NCBI RefSeq assembly: GCF_001640805.2
Contig: NC_066844.1
Span: 13,764,543-13,828,542, forward strand
DNA: 64,000 nucleotides
Reading direction: 5' to 3'
DNA from: Lates calcarifer
Lineage: Eukaryota > Chordata > Actinopteri > Centropomidae
Numbering within the stretch: position 1 is the first letter of the stretch; each line of letters opens with the position of its first letter. The notes beneath the pieces are model-generated. The model was not told the origin of the DNA, made no database searches, and worked only from the letters and a program-made list of their open reading frames with translations. A program made the translations under genes and the position numbers. This document shows, one piece after another, positions 9,581 to 19,781 of the stretch.

Positions 9581-11455
9581 CTACAAACATCTGCTGGCAC
9601 CCTCCAATTCTGAACAACACCATGTGAATCCTGAATATAGGCTTACCATTGGCTGACTAGCCCACTAAGCACGCACAGCACAAGAGGAATATACTCTAGC
9701 TACCCACCATCCTAATATACCCCTCTGAGTTGTAACCAGCAATGTTTATTCATGAAGTCATCCAAGGTAAATCAATTCTTTCGTGTCACTTGCCCATTTG
9801 ATGTAGGCCTACAGCAAAAGGTAAATTTGTGCATATCATAAAATACATCTAAACCATTCAGGTAGGGGCCTACGTTTTAGCAAAATGTTTATTCAACAGG
9901 GCACTTAACTCATTTACACCAAAGAAGACACTGAACACTTACAGGCCCAAAGTGATAACTGGAACTGGATTTTGAGATGAACAGCTGCTACATGTGCTGA
10001 TTTCTGCCATCGCCGCAAGGAAGTAGATTTCGGTCTCTTGCCTAATGCCCTTAGTAACACTTCTCTACAGCAAATAGCAGCTACTGTAGAGACAGACCAT
10101 TTCATCAAGAGGAGGAGCTTGACACAAAGAGATGTCTTCTCTGCTCCTTACCCTGTGGCTACATGGTAACATCAGCAAGAATGTAACATCCTCTTCCAAG
10201 AACGAGGCACATTGTCGAGTTTGTGTGGGATTAGGAACATGCACTTGCTTAACTGACAAACAATAAAGCTTAATTTAGCAGCTACATAAATACACAGAGC
10301 CTTGTTATCATGCCTTGTGCGGGGCTATGCAATCTATCAGCTAAGCTTGCTACCACAGAGTTAAACAGTAAAGCGATTCAAACAAGATACTCTATGTTCC
10401 CTACGAGCAGCAAGAGAAAGGTCATACAGACCAGCGCTATCATGAAGTGCAGTATTATCTTCTAGTACTGTACTGTGTCCGTGAAGATATATTTCAAAAC
10501 AATTTTAGTACTACACTTTATCTGTAAAGATAATGTGCAGTACTAAAAAACAAAACAGACAAATCTGTCTATGTGGAAAATTCTTGCGGTGGATTTTGAA
10601 ACTTGTGCAGACATGGTCTACTCTTTGAAAACGTTATCTTGAAGAATCAACTGGCTACTAGAAATTAAGAACAGAGCTCTAGGTATACTCTGATGAGTTT
10701 AATAAACAAAAGGCTCTCTTAGCTCAGCCTCAGCTCAGTTTGAGACCTCAGACTCTACCCTGAAAATCAAAGAGCACAAACATGTAGCATTATTCAGCTC
10801 AATGTGCCTGGAGTTTGAGGAAAAGGTCAGTGTAAACCACTAACGTCTGCACGTGGAGTTGAATCTGATGGTTTTTAAAAGTCAGGGTTTCTCGGGGCCA
10901 TCAAATAATATATGACTGTCTTTGATCTCATTACTAAATACATTCAAAGCCCCATTTCAGGATGAACATTTTTGGGATAGATCAGTTCGCAAAAACAATA
11001 CACTATGTCTTTCATTGCCACAGGAGATTACATATCACATTTGTCATCAGTTGTATAACATGGCTCTAACGGTCAAAGGTGTCCGTTTTACTCAGCTACT
11101 GTACATATTGCTGCTGTTACAATAGTGCCCATAAAGACAGTAAAAAGTGTTTCTAAAACTAAAATATGATAATAGTTTTAGTACATGCATATTCACTGAA
11201 ATGCTTGAATTAGAAAGTTGTGTTATCCATAGACACTTAAAATGAGAGTGGTGAACCAAAACATTAAAGTCCATGTAAAGCAGTAATAGTAATGTGTTCT
11301 GAGTTAGTAACACTGGGGGGCATGTCCACTGAAGGTGCTGAAGCTACGCCCACTCGAACAGTGCAGCACAGTGACAGTTAACACACAGTTAACACACTGT
11401 CTTGCCAGATGCAGGGAAGACAAAAACTACAATAACTTGCAGCCGACCGGGAGAA

Positions 11456-11489
11456 GCATCAATGCTAATGCAGCATCAATGCTAATGCA
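11456..11489 (+). repeat. Tandem 17-bp duplication
   Basis: GCATCAATGCTAATGCA occurs twice head to tail with no mismatch. Confidence 0.95.
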
Positions 11490-12893
11490 GCTCTTCTATT
11501 TGTAACGGTTTTAGGGGCGGGGTTATGTTCAGTGGTGGCTTCAGTGCTTCCCAATCTTGAGAATAAAACTAATAGAAAACTGTGAAACAGTCTAACTCCA
11601 CTTTGCAATAATAAATGGTTTACCGACTTCACACATGTTTTCATGAACTATTTTCTGACATAAATAATGGCAGTGGAAAGTAACGCCAATGCTAATTCTT
11701 GTTTTGCCTCTACTTCTACCACTTCTTTTCTTTTATTGGAGTTAGCATGCTAACCACCTATCCCTGTCCCCTTCCGTGTTGTAATACTATGATCAGATAA
11801 TGAGTCACTGTAGCATCCAGTCTGCCCTCAGTCCAACATGAGAGGATAAAGAAGTAGGGGTACCCAGAGGGCATTTTAAAACCTCTTGTCTTGTAAACGT
11901 AACAATGACTGAGTAAACGGCTGTTAATGCTAACATTGGCTATGTAGCAATAACAAACTTACATGCACCTTTAGCACCTTCAAGTGTATGGAAACAGCAA
12001 TAATTCTAAATTACATAGATTTATGTTTTAAATTACTAGATTTTAAGACTTGTTCTAAACATGGGAGATATGACAGCACAGGAGAACATCAAGTTGGGGC
12101 TCTTAAAATGTGAGGTGGGTTTGTAAGAAGATTTAAAATAATACAATCATGTAAGTGAAGAGAGGTAAGGGCACAACAATGACTGATGTGAAATTAATTT
12201 GTCAATAGAGCTTTTTCACAGCAAGCACGTTTGCATGTCAGACAAGGAGAAGCACAAATCAACAACATTATATGTGCATTCCAGTTAGGTGAGCTCGGTC
12301 TAGTCCCCATTGTGCTCACTCACTCAGTCATGGTTTACTGGGATGCATGCTTTTCGTGTCAAAATGTCTGCCATGAAAAAGGTCTATTTATCACTGATTT
12401 TCTGTGTTAATTCTAAATTTTCATGAAACAGCTCTTGGCTGTTTCGGTCTGAAACACAATTTAGGATTTTTTTTTTTCCATCTAGTGCTAAGGTCACTGC
12501 CACTGGTAAAGCTCTACTATCATTGTTCTATAACAACGCTGATAACATCTAAGACAGCACGGATGTGCGCACAACTCAGCCCCTTGGAGAACAGTTGCAG
12601 TACACAGGCAAGAAACTTTCTTAGCTGTTTTGTGCTGTGGAAGCACAAAAAGGTCCCATTGTATAAGGGACTTAGCCTCAACAAATAACTTTGTGTTTTA
12701 AGTTTATTTGCTCATGTTATCATATGTCTGTGACAGTTCTTGGTGTTTTACTTAAGTACATGTATTATGTCATTTCTTTATGTGAGTGAATTAAATAACA
12801 TGCTTTTCTGTTGTTAGTTTGCATATACATTTGCCTTTGTCTGTATAGTACAGTTTCACTTGAGGATATGGGTTTCAAAGGATCTTCCCAATA

Positions 12894-12917
12894 GTTAGGG
12901 TTAACCCTAACCCTAAC
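12894..12917. repeat. Short head-to-head telomere-like motif
   Basis: GTTAGGGTTAACCCTAAC (18-bp perfect palindrome), followed by CCTAAC: one TTAGGG unit facing two CCCTAA units. Confidence 0.9.
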
Positions 12918-13957
12918 ACAATATTGGACAAAATATTGCATTCTCCATTATAATAGACGTCTCAAAATGTGTCTGCAGGGGACCTTTATAACACCATGTG
13001 ATAACAGCACAACAGCTGAATCTCAGTCAAATGGCAAGAATTCACATTTGCTGGTAGTTCTACATGTTGCTTATAGATTACACTGGGTCAAGAAGTCATT
13101 AGACTGAAATAGTCATTTCTGAAGGGTCTTAAGATAAGTGCTTAGTTAAATCTTGTCAAGGTCAACAACACTGAAAAAAATACAACCAATAAAAAATAAA
13201 AACTTTTTTCAAAAAGCGTAAAGATACAGAAATACATTAAAACTACACAGATTAGTTTTCTGAACTAAGAGTTTCTTTCTGCTAGGAACTAGGATGTACA
13301 AAAAAGGGAGAGAATGGCAGGTGTGATTGCTACTGTGGCTTTAGTTTGAACAAACATTCTATGTTTTACTGGTGAGACAGATTTTTTTTTTATTAATTTA
13401 GATCAGAGATTTTTTAACAGTAAGGTGGGTCTCCCCAGGGAAGCACTGGAGAGCTGATGGGCATGGCAGATGGAGAAACATGAAGCAAAGACACTGCATC
13501 AGGTGGAAGGGATGGCCACAAACCAGTGTTCCAAAAACAATGTTAAAAAACAAGTTAGTTATTTTAGTTGGCTAGCTTATTAACACAGTCAGCGGTTGGG
13601 GCTGTTGCAGTGGCTGTCACTCACAGCTCATGGAGGCAATTAAGGTGCTTGAATTTGCACCAAAAATCTTTCTCCTTGGAGTCACAACTCCAGGCACTCT
13701 GACCTTGCCTGAGAATATGGGCAACATGGGCAATCAGGACCTGTCAATATATCTAGACGGATGATTAATTGTACTTTCTCCTTCTATTGAAGGATTGGCC
13801 AGATATTCCTGAGTTGCTTTGTGCTAGACTTACATTGACTGGCCAGTGGGTGGAAGTGTATGGAGCAACACTCTACTGTCCAACGTGGTGGCTGATGTCA
13901 AAACCTATGCATATACAAAAAAAAAAACAGCTTTTTAATAGCTGTCAATTGTAGTGA

Positions 13958-14050
13958 CCACGGGTGGTACAGAGGTGCAGTGGTTAGCACTGTCACCTCA
14001 CAGCAAAGGGTTCCAAGCTCGAGCCAGCTTTTCTGTGTTGCATGTTTTTA
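13958..14050 (+). repeat. Head of a tRNA-like teleost SINE
   Basis: GGTGCAGTGGTTAGCACTGT, CACCTCACAGCA and TTCTGTGTTGCATG match the left part of the family whose middle lies at 24416-24680 and whose inverted copy lies at 27497-27714. Confidence 0.6.
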
Positions 14051-14094
14051 CTTCGCACTCTGTTTACATCCCCCAAAGCATCAAAATTATGACA

Positions 14095-14123
14095 GATTAA
14101 GATTAAGATTAAGATTAAGATTA
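14095..14123 (+). repeat. GATTAA hexamer repeat
   Basis: Almost five exact copies of GATTAA. Confidence 0.95.
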
Positions 14124-14884
14124 TCTTGCAGTGTATCAATTATAGTTATAGTTTCTTCCTTAAATGATCTCAACTCAGAATCTAATTATAATTATTTATT
14201 GCTAACCTCTGAATTAAGTGTAACATAAAACTCTCTCCCTTTGCTTTGATCCCTATTTCACTTGATTCTGACCAAGGTCGGAGGTAACCTGGCTAATTAA
14301 AGGTCCCCCTCCCCTTTTGGACAACCTCCTCTGAGCTTTATGTTTTCACTTTCATGGTCCAGCAGCTCTGCCTGGTACTTCTAAGCTAATTTTGTCTCGC
14401 ATGCACGGTTTTAGGGGGGTCTCTGATAATCCACAGACAGGTTAGGTTCAAACAGTCATAAAGTGCTCACCCAGGAAACTGGCATTGTCTGAATTCTGTG
14501 AAAAAGATAGTGTAAGAAAAAGTTTCTCCACAGTTTTCCTGTTCTATCATTAGCACAACCATCCTTTAGAACAACTTTCAGAAGAAAACTAGTATGTTTT
14601 CCAGCCCATTAGCAAAACCGAACAACAATAAAATAATTTTCTGTTTTGCACAGACACGCAAAGCCACGTGAAAATAGAGAGCCACGTGCCAAAAGACACT
14701 GTGGCAGGATTTGATTTTCATGCTGAAATAATGTGAAGTGGTATAGTGCGACAAGTGATGTCATTCATAACCTTAAAAGAATGTCTCTGTTACCCAATGG
14801 CAGAAATGTTACACTCATCTTGCAGAACATACTGGATGTAATGATATCACATGCATATAAATCTGTGATAATTGACAGAAATTC

Positions 14885-14910
14885 TTTTTTTTTTTTTTTT
14901 TTTTTTTTTT
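14885..14910. repeat. T homopolymer
   Basis: Twenty-six T in a row. Confidence 0.95.
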
Positions 14911-15581
14911 ACTTGTAGGGATAGAAAATCAATAAATCCAACACAGAAAACTATATATCAATTGTGTGACCGGTTGGAATTTTCTTTCATAGCCATTTAA
15001 AATTCCTTAGAGGGTGAACACTGATACCTGGTCCTGATCTTTAATGACGTCAAAATGCAATAATTATGCAGTTGTACATTAATCTTAATTATCTAAAAGA
15101 CATAATTATTAATATGTAAGAGTTATTTCTGAGATATATTGCAAAAACAGTTTCTAATCTAATTTCTAATTTATTCCCATGCATTAAGGGGCCATTCGGT
15201 CATAGCAGGAATCAAATGAATGAAAATATGTCAGTGTAGTGGAGCAAATAGGATTAAATGAGTAGAATGCCAAATGTCTGGAAACAGGAATTCTGTCAAG
15301 AGATAATCCCCCCTGTGGATTTAACACAGTGCACTCTCAGAGAACTGTATTTGTCTCTCAACTGACACAGATGTAGGAATTTCTGAAGCCAAAGTCCATG
15401 ATCAATTTGAATGTGATTTAAAGAAATGGAAGAGTTACATATAATCCACTTTCCAATACAAGGGCCGGGAAAACTCAAGAATCCACACAAGAACATCCAC
15501 CACTATGTTGCCTACGGAGCATTGTTACCTTTCACATCAGTTGTCACTAATACAGGTGTACCAGACTGTTGGAAGGCTTAC

Positions 15582-15825
15582 CTTGAGAATTTCCATGGGT
15601 GGCTGGTTCACAGCAGGCCGGACGGGGGGAGGTGTTACATGGACGGTAAAGCTGTGTCGGGTGCCGTGGTGCAGAAGGTCCTTGGTCGTCCTCTCTCGGT
15701 CCTCCCTGCGCTCTTGACCCTGCCAACGGGCAAACACTGGCTGCTCTTGGATGGGTGACGTCACGGCCGGTAGAGGTGGGGGACTGTGGAAATGCTTGTA
15801 GAGGCCATGCAAGTCCGGGGGAGCA
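15582..15825 (-). CDS. mitfa: Diverged mitf exon 1B-like exon (possibly decaying)
   Basis: On the minus strand a polypyrimidine tract and CTTCAG acceptor precede a 244-bp segment: one base plus 81 open codons. It ends NQPPMEILK directly at GTAAGC. Human MITF exon 1B ends VPMEVLK at the same splice phase into exon 2 and encodes about 83 residues. A shared internal motif QERRE sits about 40 residues from the end in both. The order (1B, then 1M, then exon 2) and strand also agree with human. Most other residues differ: the human SRILLRQQLMREQ segment, which binds Rag GTPases and brings MITF-A/TFEB to lysosomes, is replaced by TSPIQEQPVFAR. No in-frame ATG precedes it, so an upstream exon (not found) or a later Met would be needed. 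A TGACGTCA element lies inside it (15756-15763). It could be a used but fast-evolving exon, or a relic. Confidence 0.62.
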
Positions 15826-16385
15826 CTGAAGACCCCAGCCCACCCAAGGGCAAAGAGGAGAGGGAGGAGTTAAAATCGGGATATGTAACATACTGGTGTG
15901 TATATGCACAGCCAGTGTTATTGCTCTGAGCCATCCTAAGTTAGTGAGCAATATGTGGTATTGTAGTCGAGTACAATATAATGATTGAGAGAGGGGGAAG
16001 CCAGAGATTCTTTTACTGAGAATATGTTATTGTTCTTTGAATGAGGGTGAAAGATGCACTTATGTTTCAGGGAGGTTATGGCAATTCGAGAGCAGTGCTA
16101 ACCATCAACACAGTGCTGCCTAGTATGTTTTCATGCATTTATGATGAATTGTAAAAATGATTACTATTTCATGTCTCTTTAAAGCTTCATTTACCTCATT
16201 TTTTTTGTTGGGCAGCAGAAACAAGGTGTAAACATTGCACAATAGCAAACTATTGCTCATTTAGACACTCAGTAGACACAGAGAAACATTAGCATTTATT
16301 GGATGTTTGTGTCCACCTAAAGAATGAAAGTCCAATATTCTCTCATTTTAGCTCTGCTTTGGTCTCCCCAAGCTCCTTCAGGAGA
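15826..16385. other. Upstream of the mitf 1B-like exon, no gene seen
   Basis: It contains the pyrimidine-rich acceptor tract at 15826-15870. No exon 1A of mitf is recognisable here or further right. Confidence 0.5.
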
Positions 16386-16417
16386 TACGAGGTGTGATCA
16401 AAAAGCTCCAAGACTGT

Positions 16418-16885
16418 CCCTGTTGCGAATGTTGGTCTTCATGTCGAGGGTCATCACCAATGACGAGAGGTGGGAATACAGAGTCTTCGCAGCAGAAGAG
16501 CCAACAGCCTTCAAAAGACCGAGGAAGGCATGTCTTGCTCGTATTTTTCTTCAACATTCATCCACCTTCTTCCTCCAAGGTCAGACTGTCAATGGTGAGT
16601 TCTGCTGCACCTTTCTGAAGAGTCTGATGGAGGACATTCAGTACATACTGTATGACTAGAACTGTGGCACTCCCTACCTGCTAAAATCATTATATTTGGC
16701 GTCTATGCTATTTCTTCCTTGCCCCAAAATCAAGTTCAAAATAAAGGCTTGCTGTTTTGACACGGTGGAGGAGATCCACTGTGTATTGCAGATAGAACAC
16801 AATATTCAAGGAGTATAACAAGCACCACAGGAGCGCTGGAGTGGTGAAGCACTGCATGAGATGACTTCTTTGAAGTGGAAGGTGG
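16418..16885 (+). pseudogene. mariner transposase remnant
   Basis: Translated fragments in two frames match the D34D mariner transposase from the first catalytic Asp (VITNDERWEY, expected ITGDESWVY) through GQTVNGEF to the C-terminal DTVEEI...QERW region. The segment corresponding to HDNAPxHT, with the second catalytic Asp, is broken by a stop after YD near 16655. About 150 N-terminal residues are missing. Confidence 0.72.
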
Positions 16886-16889
16886 CCAA

Positions 16890-17060
16890 ATTGAATGGAC
16901 TGTACTTATATAGCGCTTTTCTAGTCTTTTTGACCACTCAAAGCGCTTCACACTACAGATCACATTCACCCCATTCACACACATTCATACAGCACATGTT
17001 CTATATACAAAGTGCTTTTCTATACACACATTCACACACCGATGCGATGCAATTTGGGGT
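16890..17060 (-). mobile_element. tRNA-derived SINE, 3' part, inserted in the mariner
   Basis: On the minus strand this carries the SINE tail (AAGCGCTATATAAGTACAG and AAGCGCTTTGAGTGGTC), the same family as 5735-6020. The body stops at ...ACCCCAAATTG (17060-17050), where the 395-bp element intervenes; the head resumes at 17454. Confidence 0.78.
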
Positions 17061-17456
17061 ACAGTTATTTTCACAATACCTCATTAAGGACATTTGACTC
17101 TTTCAGAATGACACACACTAAGTACTACTATAAGTCATGCATCCAACTTTTAAGCTTTAAAATTTGGTTATACTGACCTCGTCATGGATCAAAGCCATGA
17201 CCAATGCTGTGAGGTCAGCTGGACATGCGTTGTTACATTTAATGGTCTCCTTATAATAGGATTATAATCCATTGTAAACATACAGTCTCTGACCTGCTTG
17301 TGATTGGTCAAGAGACTAAAAAAAAAAAACAACCAATTTTTTAAAATACTGTACAATAACAATAATTATAGTAAACTATGACACTTTGTCAGTAGTGAAG
17401 CCTCTGCAGTAACTCAATAAATTCTGCCCTGGACACTTTTAATTACTTGGTGACAA
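17061..17456 (+). mobile_element. ~395-bp unclassified insertion element, copy 1
   Basis: It begins ACAGTTATTTTCACAATACC and ends AATTACTTGGTGA next to the second CAATTTGGGGT. It has no open frame, no obvious terminal inverted repeat and no poly-A. Copy 2 at 19381-19781 is its reverse complement with about a dozen differences by eye; the central ~200 bp is identical. The 11-bp flanking direct repeat shows that copy 1 transposed into the SINE. Confidence 0.75.
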
Positions 17457-17580
17457 TTTGGGGTTCAGTATCTTGCCCAAGGATACTTCGGCATGCAGAC
17501 TGGAGGAGCTGGGAATTGAACCACCGACCTTCTGATTGGTGGGCAACTGCTCTACCTCCTGAGCCACAGCACAGGAATCA
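17454..17580 (-). mobile_element. tRNA-derived SINE, 5' (tRNA-like) part
   Basis: On the minus strand it reads GGCTCAGGAGGTAGAGCAG, a B box GGTTCAATTCC, then GGGCAAGATACTGAACCCCA. It is separated from its own tail by the insertion at 17061-17453. CAATTTGGGGT occurs on both sides (17050-17060 and 17454-17464), as expected for a target duplication. Confidence 0.78.
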
Positions 17581-17604
17581 GGTAGTGTTTGCTTGTAATA
17601 GGCA

Positions 17605-17633
17605 CAGTCTTTTAATTTTTTGATCATCTCGTA
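17605..17633 (-). repeat. Right terminal inverted repeat of the mariner
   Basis: Read on the minus strand: TACGAGATGATCAAAAAATT then AAAAGACTGT, the counterpart of the left end at 16386-16416. Confidence 0.75.
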
Positions 17634-19380
17634 TCTGCCCCCCTGGCAGCTCAATGCCCAACTGTGGCATCTAACTTGATCGAGCTAGATGCCAACTTTG
17701 TCAAATCCTGAGCAGGTAGCATACAGTAATTTTTAATTTTTTTTCTGTTTTTAAAATGATTTTTCCACTGAAAACAGCTACCTGCTGTGTCTAAAAACAA
17801 CACTAATGAGAGTGGTAAGACTGAACTAAAACATTAAATTTGAAGCCAAGCAAACCAAAACAATGAGCCAAACTGTAAAGGTGATAATTCTTTGTGGATT
17901 CATGATCCCTTTCACATACACATGGGCATTTGATCAGTTGTTACATTTAGAAATATTGCCCTTATTTTAAAAATAAGGGCAGCTTTAAATTCCAGTTTGG
18001 TAGTCGTAACCCCAATTTGTCCCAATTTCACTAGAATGGAAAGCCATGTCCCTAGTTGAACAAAGGCATTACCTCAGTTGTTAATTCTGTTAATTAGCCC
18101 ACCATCAGCAGCCAAATTTAGTTTATCCTCTACACTCTGCCAGATCAGAGAATAATTTGGTAAACTGTTGTGGATTATGTGCCACCAGACTCCTAATAAC
18201 TGGTCTGTTGTGAGGCAGTACAGTACCTGTACCCCTTTAGAAATCATTTAATCACAGCTTCGCTCACGTCTGTCCAGTCTGAATTCACCCTTTCAAATCT
18301 GCAGCATATTTGAGCAGACAGCGCCTGCACATCCCAAACCAAAATGGATCTGGCAGTGCACACGCTGTCAGGATGAGGCATTCCCCGAGAAAATGATCCT
18401 TTTGATAAAAAACACTTCAAATCCTCTCAGCCTGTGCAGCTGTGCAATAATCGCACTAATTAGGCTGGCATGTCAAATCAAGCCCCCGGTCTACAGCTAT
18501 CACTTCGGCATCATCAGTGGCAGTGCTTCAGGACTAGCACAGAGGCTCTTTTTGTTTTTTTGTTTTTTGTTTTTCTTTTCTTTTTTCAAATCAAAGAATA
18601 TCTTAATCATTCATAGAAATCTGCACTGTTTTCCTTAAAATGGATCTTGTTCATTCTAGTGCCACATAACAAATGTAAATCTTATACATTCCCAGACTCT
18701 GAGGCAAAAGTGTAATTTATTGTGTAAAAGTGACCTGAATTGTTTTCTGGGTAGTTTAGTCATTTTCAGTGTTTGCCTAGTCATTCTGGTGATTACTGTT
18801 CATGCATATTTCTTATTTCCTGATTTCCAAATTTCCTAACTTTCCTTTTCTTTCTTTCTTACTTTCTTTTGGCCAAGAGATTCATTTCTCCAGAAAAGAA
18901 CTTTGCAGAAATTTTTTAACGTAAATATAATGAACATTAACCAAACAGTAATAGAGAGTAGTGAATCATCGTTTGATGTGCGATTCATTTGTTAACCCTT
19001 GTGTTTTCCTGAGATTGTCTTCTCTTCCTCTTATTATCTTGGATCGTAAGTGCTGTGTAAAAAATACTGTCTGCACCACTCACAGACAAAGAGCATACAC
19101 ACATCCACTGTGTTGAATCATGTTTTACAGCTGAGGTTTCCCTGCTTTTGGTTTCTGTGGTGGACCACTGAAACATGTCATCAGTTCAAAATCAAATGTA
19201 TAAATTTATACACAGTTATCATTAAGTTAATAAAAGTCATGTCAAGTATGTAAATTTAATTTAGGTTATTAATAGCACATTAATAGCATCCACAAAAAAT
19301 ATGATTTCATTGTAACATTTGTCATGGTCATCACATGTACCCAATATTATGCCAGTGTAGCATTCAATAGAAAATACATT
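17634..19380. other. Spacer between the inverted repeat copies
   Basis: About 1.9 kb of AT-rich non-coding DNA including a T-rich tract at 18548-18587. No gene was recognised. Confidence 0.5.
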
Positions 19381-19781
19381 TTGTCACCAAGTAATTGAAA
19401 GCATCCAGGGCAGAATTAATTGAGTTACTGCAGAGGCTTCACTACTGACAAAGCGTCATAGTTTATTATAATTATTGTTATTGATTTACAGTATTTTAAA
19501 AAAATTTGTTGTTGTTTTTTTTTTAGTCTCTTGACCAATCACAAGCAGGTCAGAGACTGTATGTTTACAATGGATTATAATCCTATTATAAGGAGACCAT
19601 TAAATGTAACAACGCATGTCCAGCTGACCTCACAGCATTGGTCATGGCTTTGATCCATGACGAGGTCAGTATAACCAAATTTTAAAGCTTAAAAGTTGGA
19701 TGCATGACTTATAGTAGTACTTAGTGCGTGTCATTCTGAAAGAGTTAAATGTCCTTAATGAGGTATTGTGAAAATAACTGT
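19381..19781 (-). mobile_element. ~400-bp unclassified insertion element, copy 2 (inverted)
   Basis: Reverse-complement copy of 17061-17456, from TTGTCACCAAGTAATT to GAAAATAACTGT. No flanking direct repeat is apparent on this copy. With copy 1 it forms a long inverted repeat with a 1,924-bp spacer. Confidence 0.78.

Larger units (their letters stand above)
8308..13950. other. Non-coding stretch between mitf exons 1B-like and 1M
   Basis: No exon was recognised. It contains a dispersed repeat at about 9486-9580, a 17-bp tandem duplication at 11456-11489 and a telomere-like inverted motif at 12894-12917. Confidence 0.5.
16386..17633 (+). mobile_element. mariner element with both ends, transposase dead, carrying nested insertions
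   Basis: The left end CGAGGTGTGATCAAAAAG with downstream AAGACTGT sits after a TA dinucleotide (16386-16387). The inverse, CGAGATGATCAAAAAA with AAGACTGT, reads leftward from 17631 before TA (17632-17633), so terminal inverted repeats and a TA target duplication are visible. Inside on the plus strand are transposase pieces: FMSRVITNDERWEYRVF (first catalytic Asp region), LQGQTVNGEFC, and further on PKIKFKIKG, DTVEEI and QERW. The N-terminal part is deleted, stops and frameshifts are present, and the C-terminal part is interrupted at about 16890 by a SINE. It is non-autonomous and inactive. Confidence 0.78.

Noticed and set aside
14095..14123. GATTAA repeat read as an Arg-Leu repeat peptide
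   Set aside because: Simple sequence, next to a SINE fragment, with no gene context.
15547..15951. 134-codon minus-strand frame overlapping the 1B-like exon
   Set aside because: It is another frame across the same exon and its pyrimidine tract; only the overlapping frame that ends PMEILK fits the mitf splice phase.
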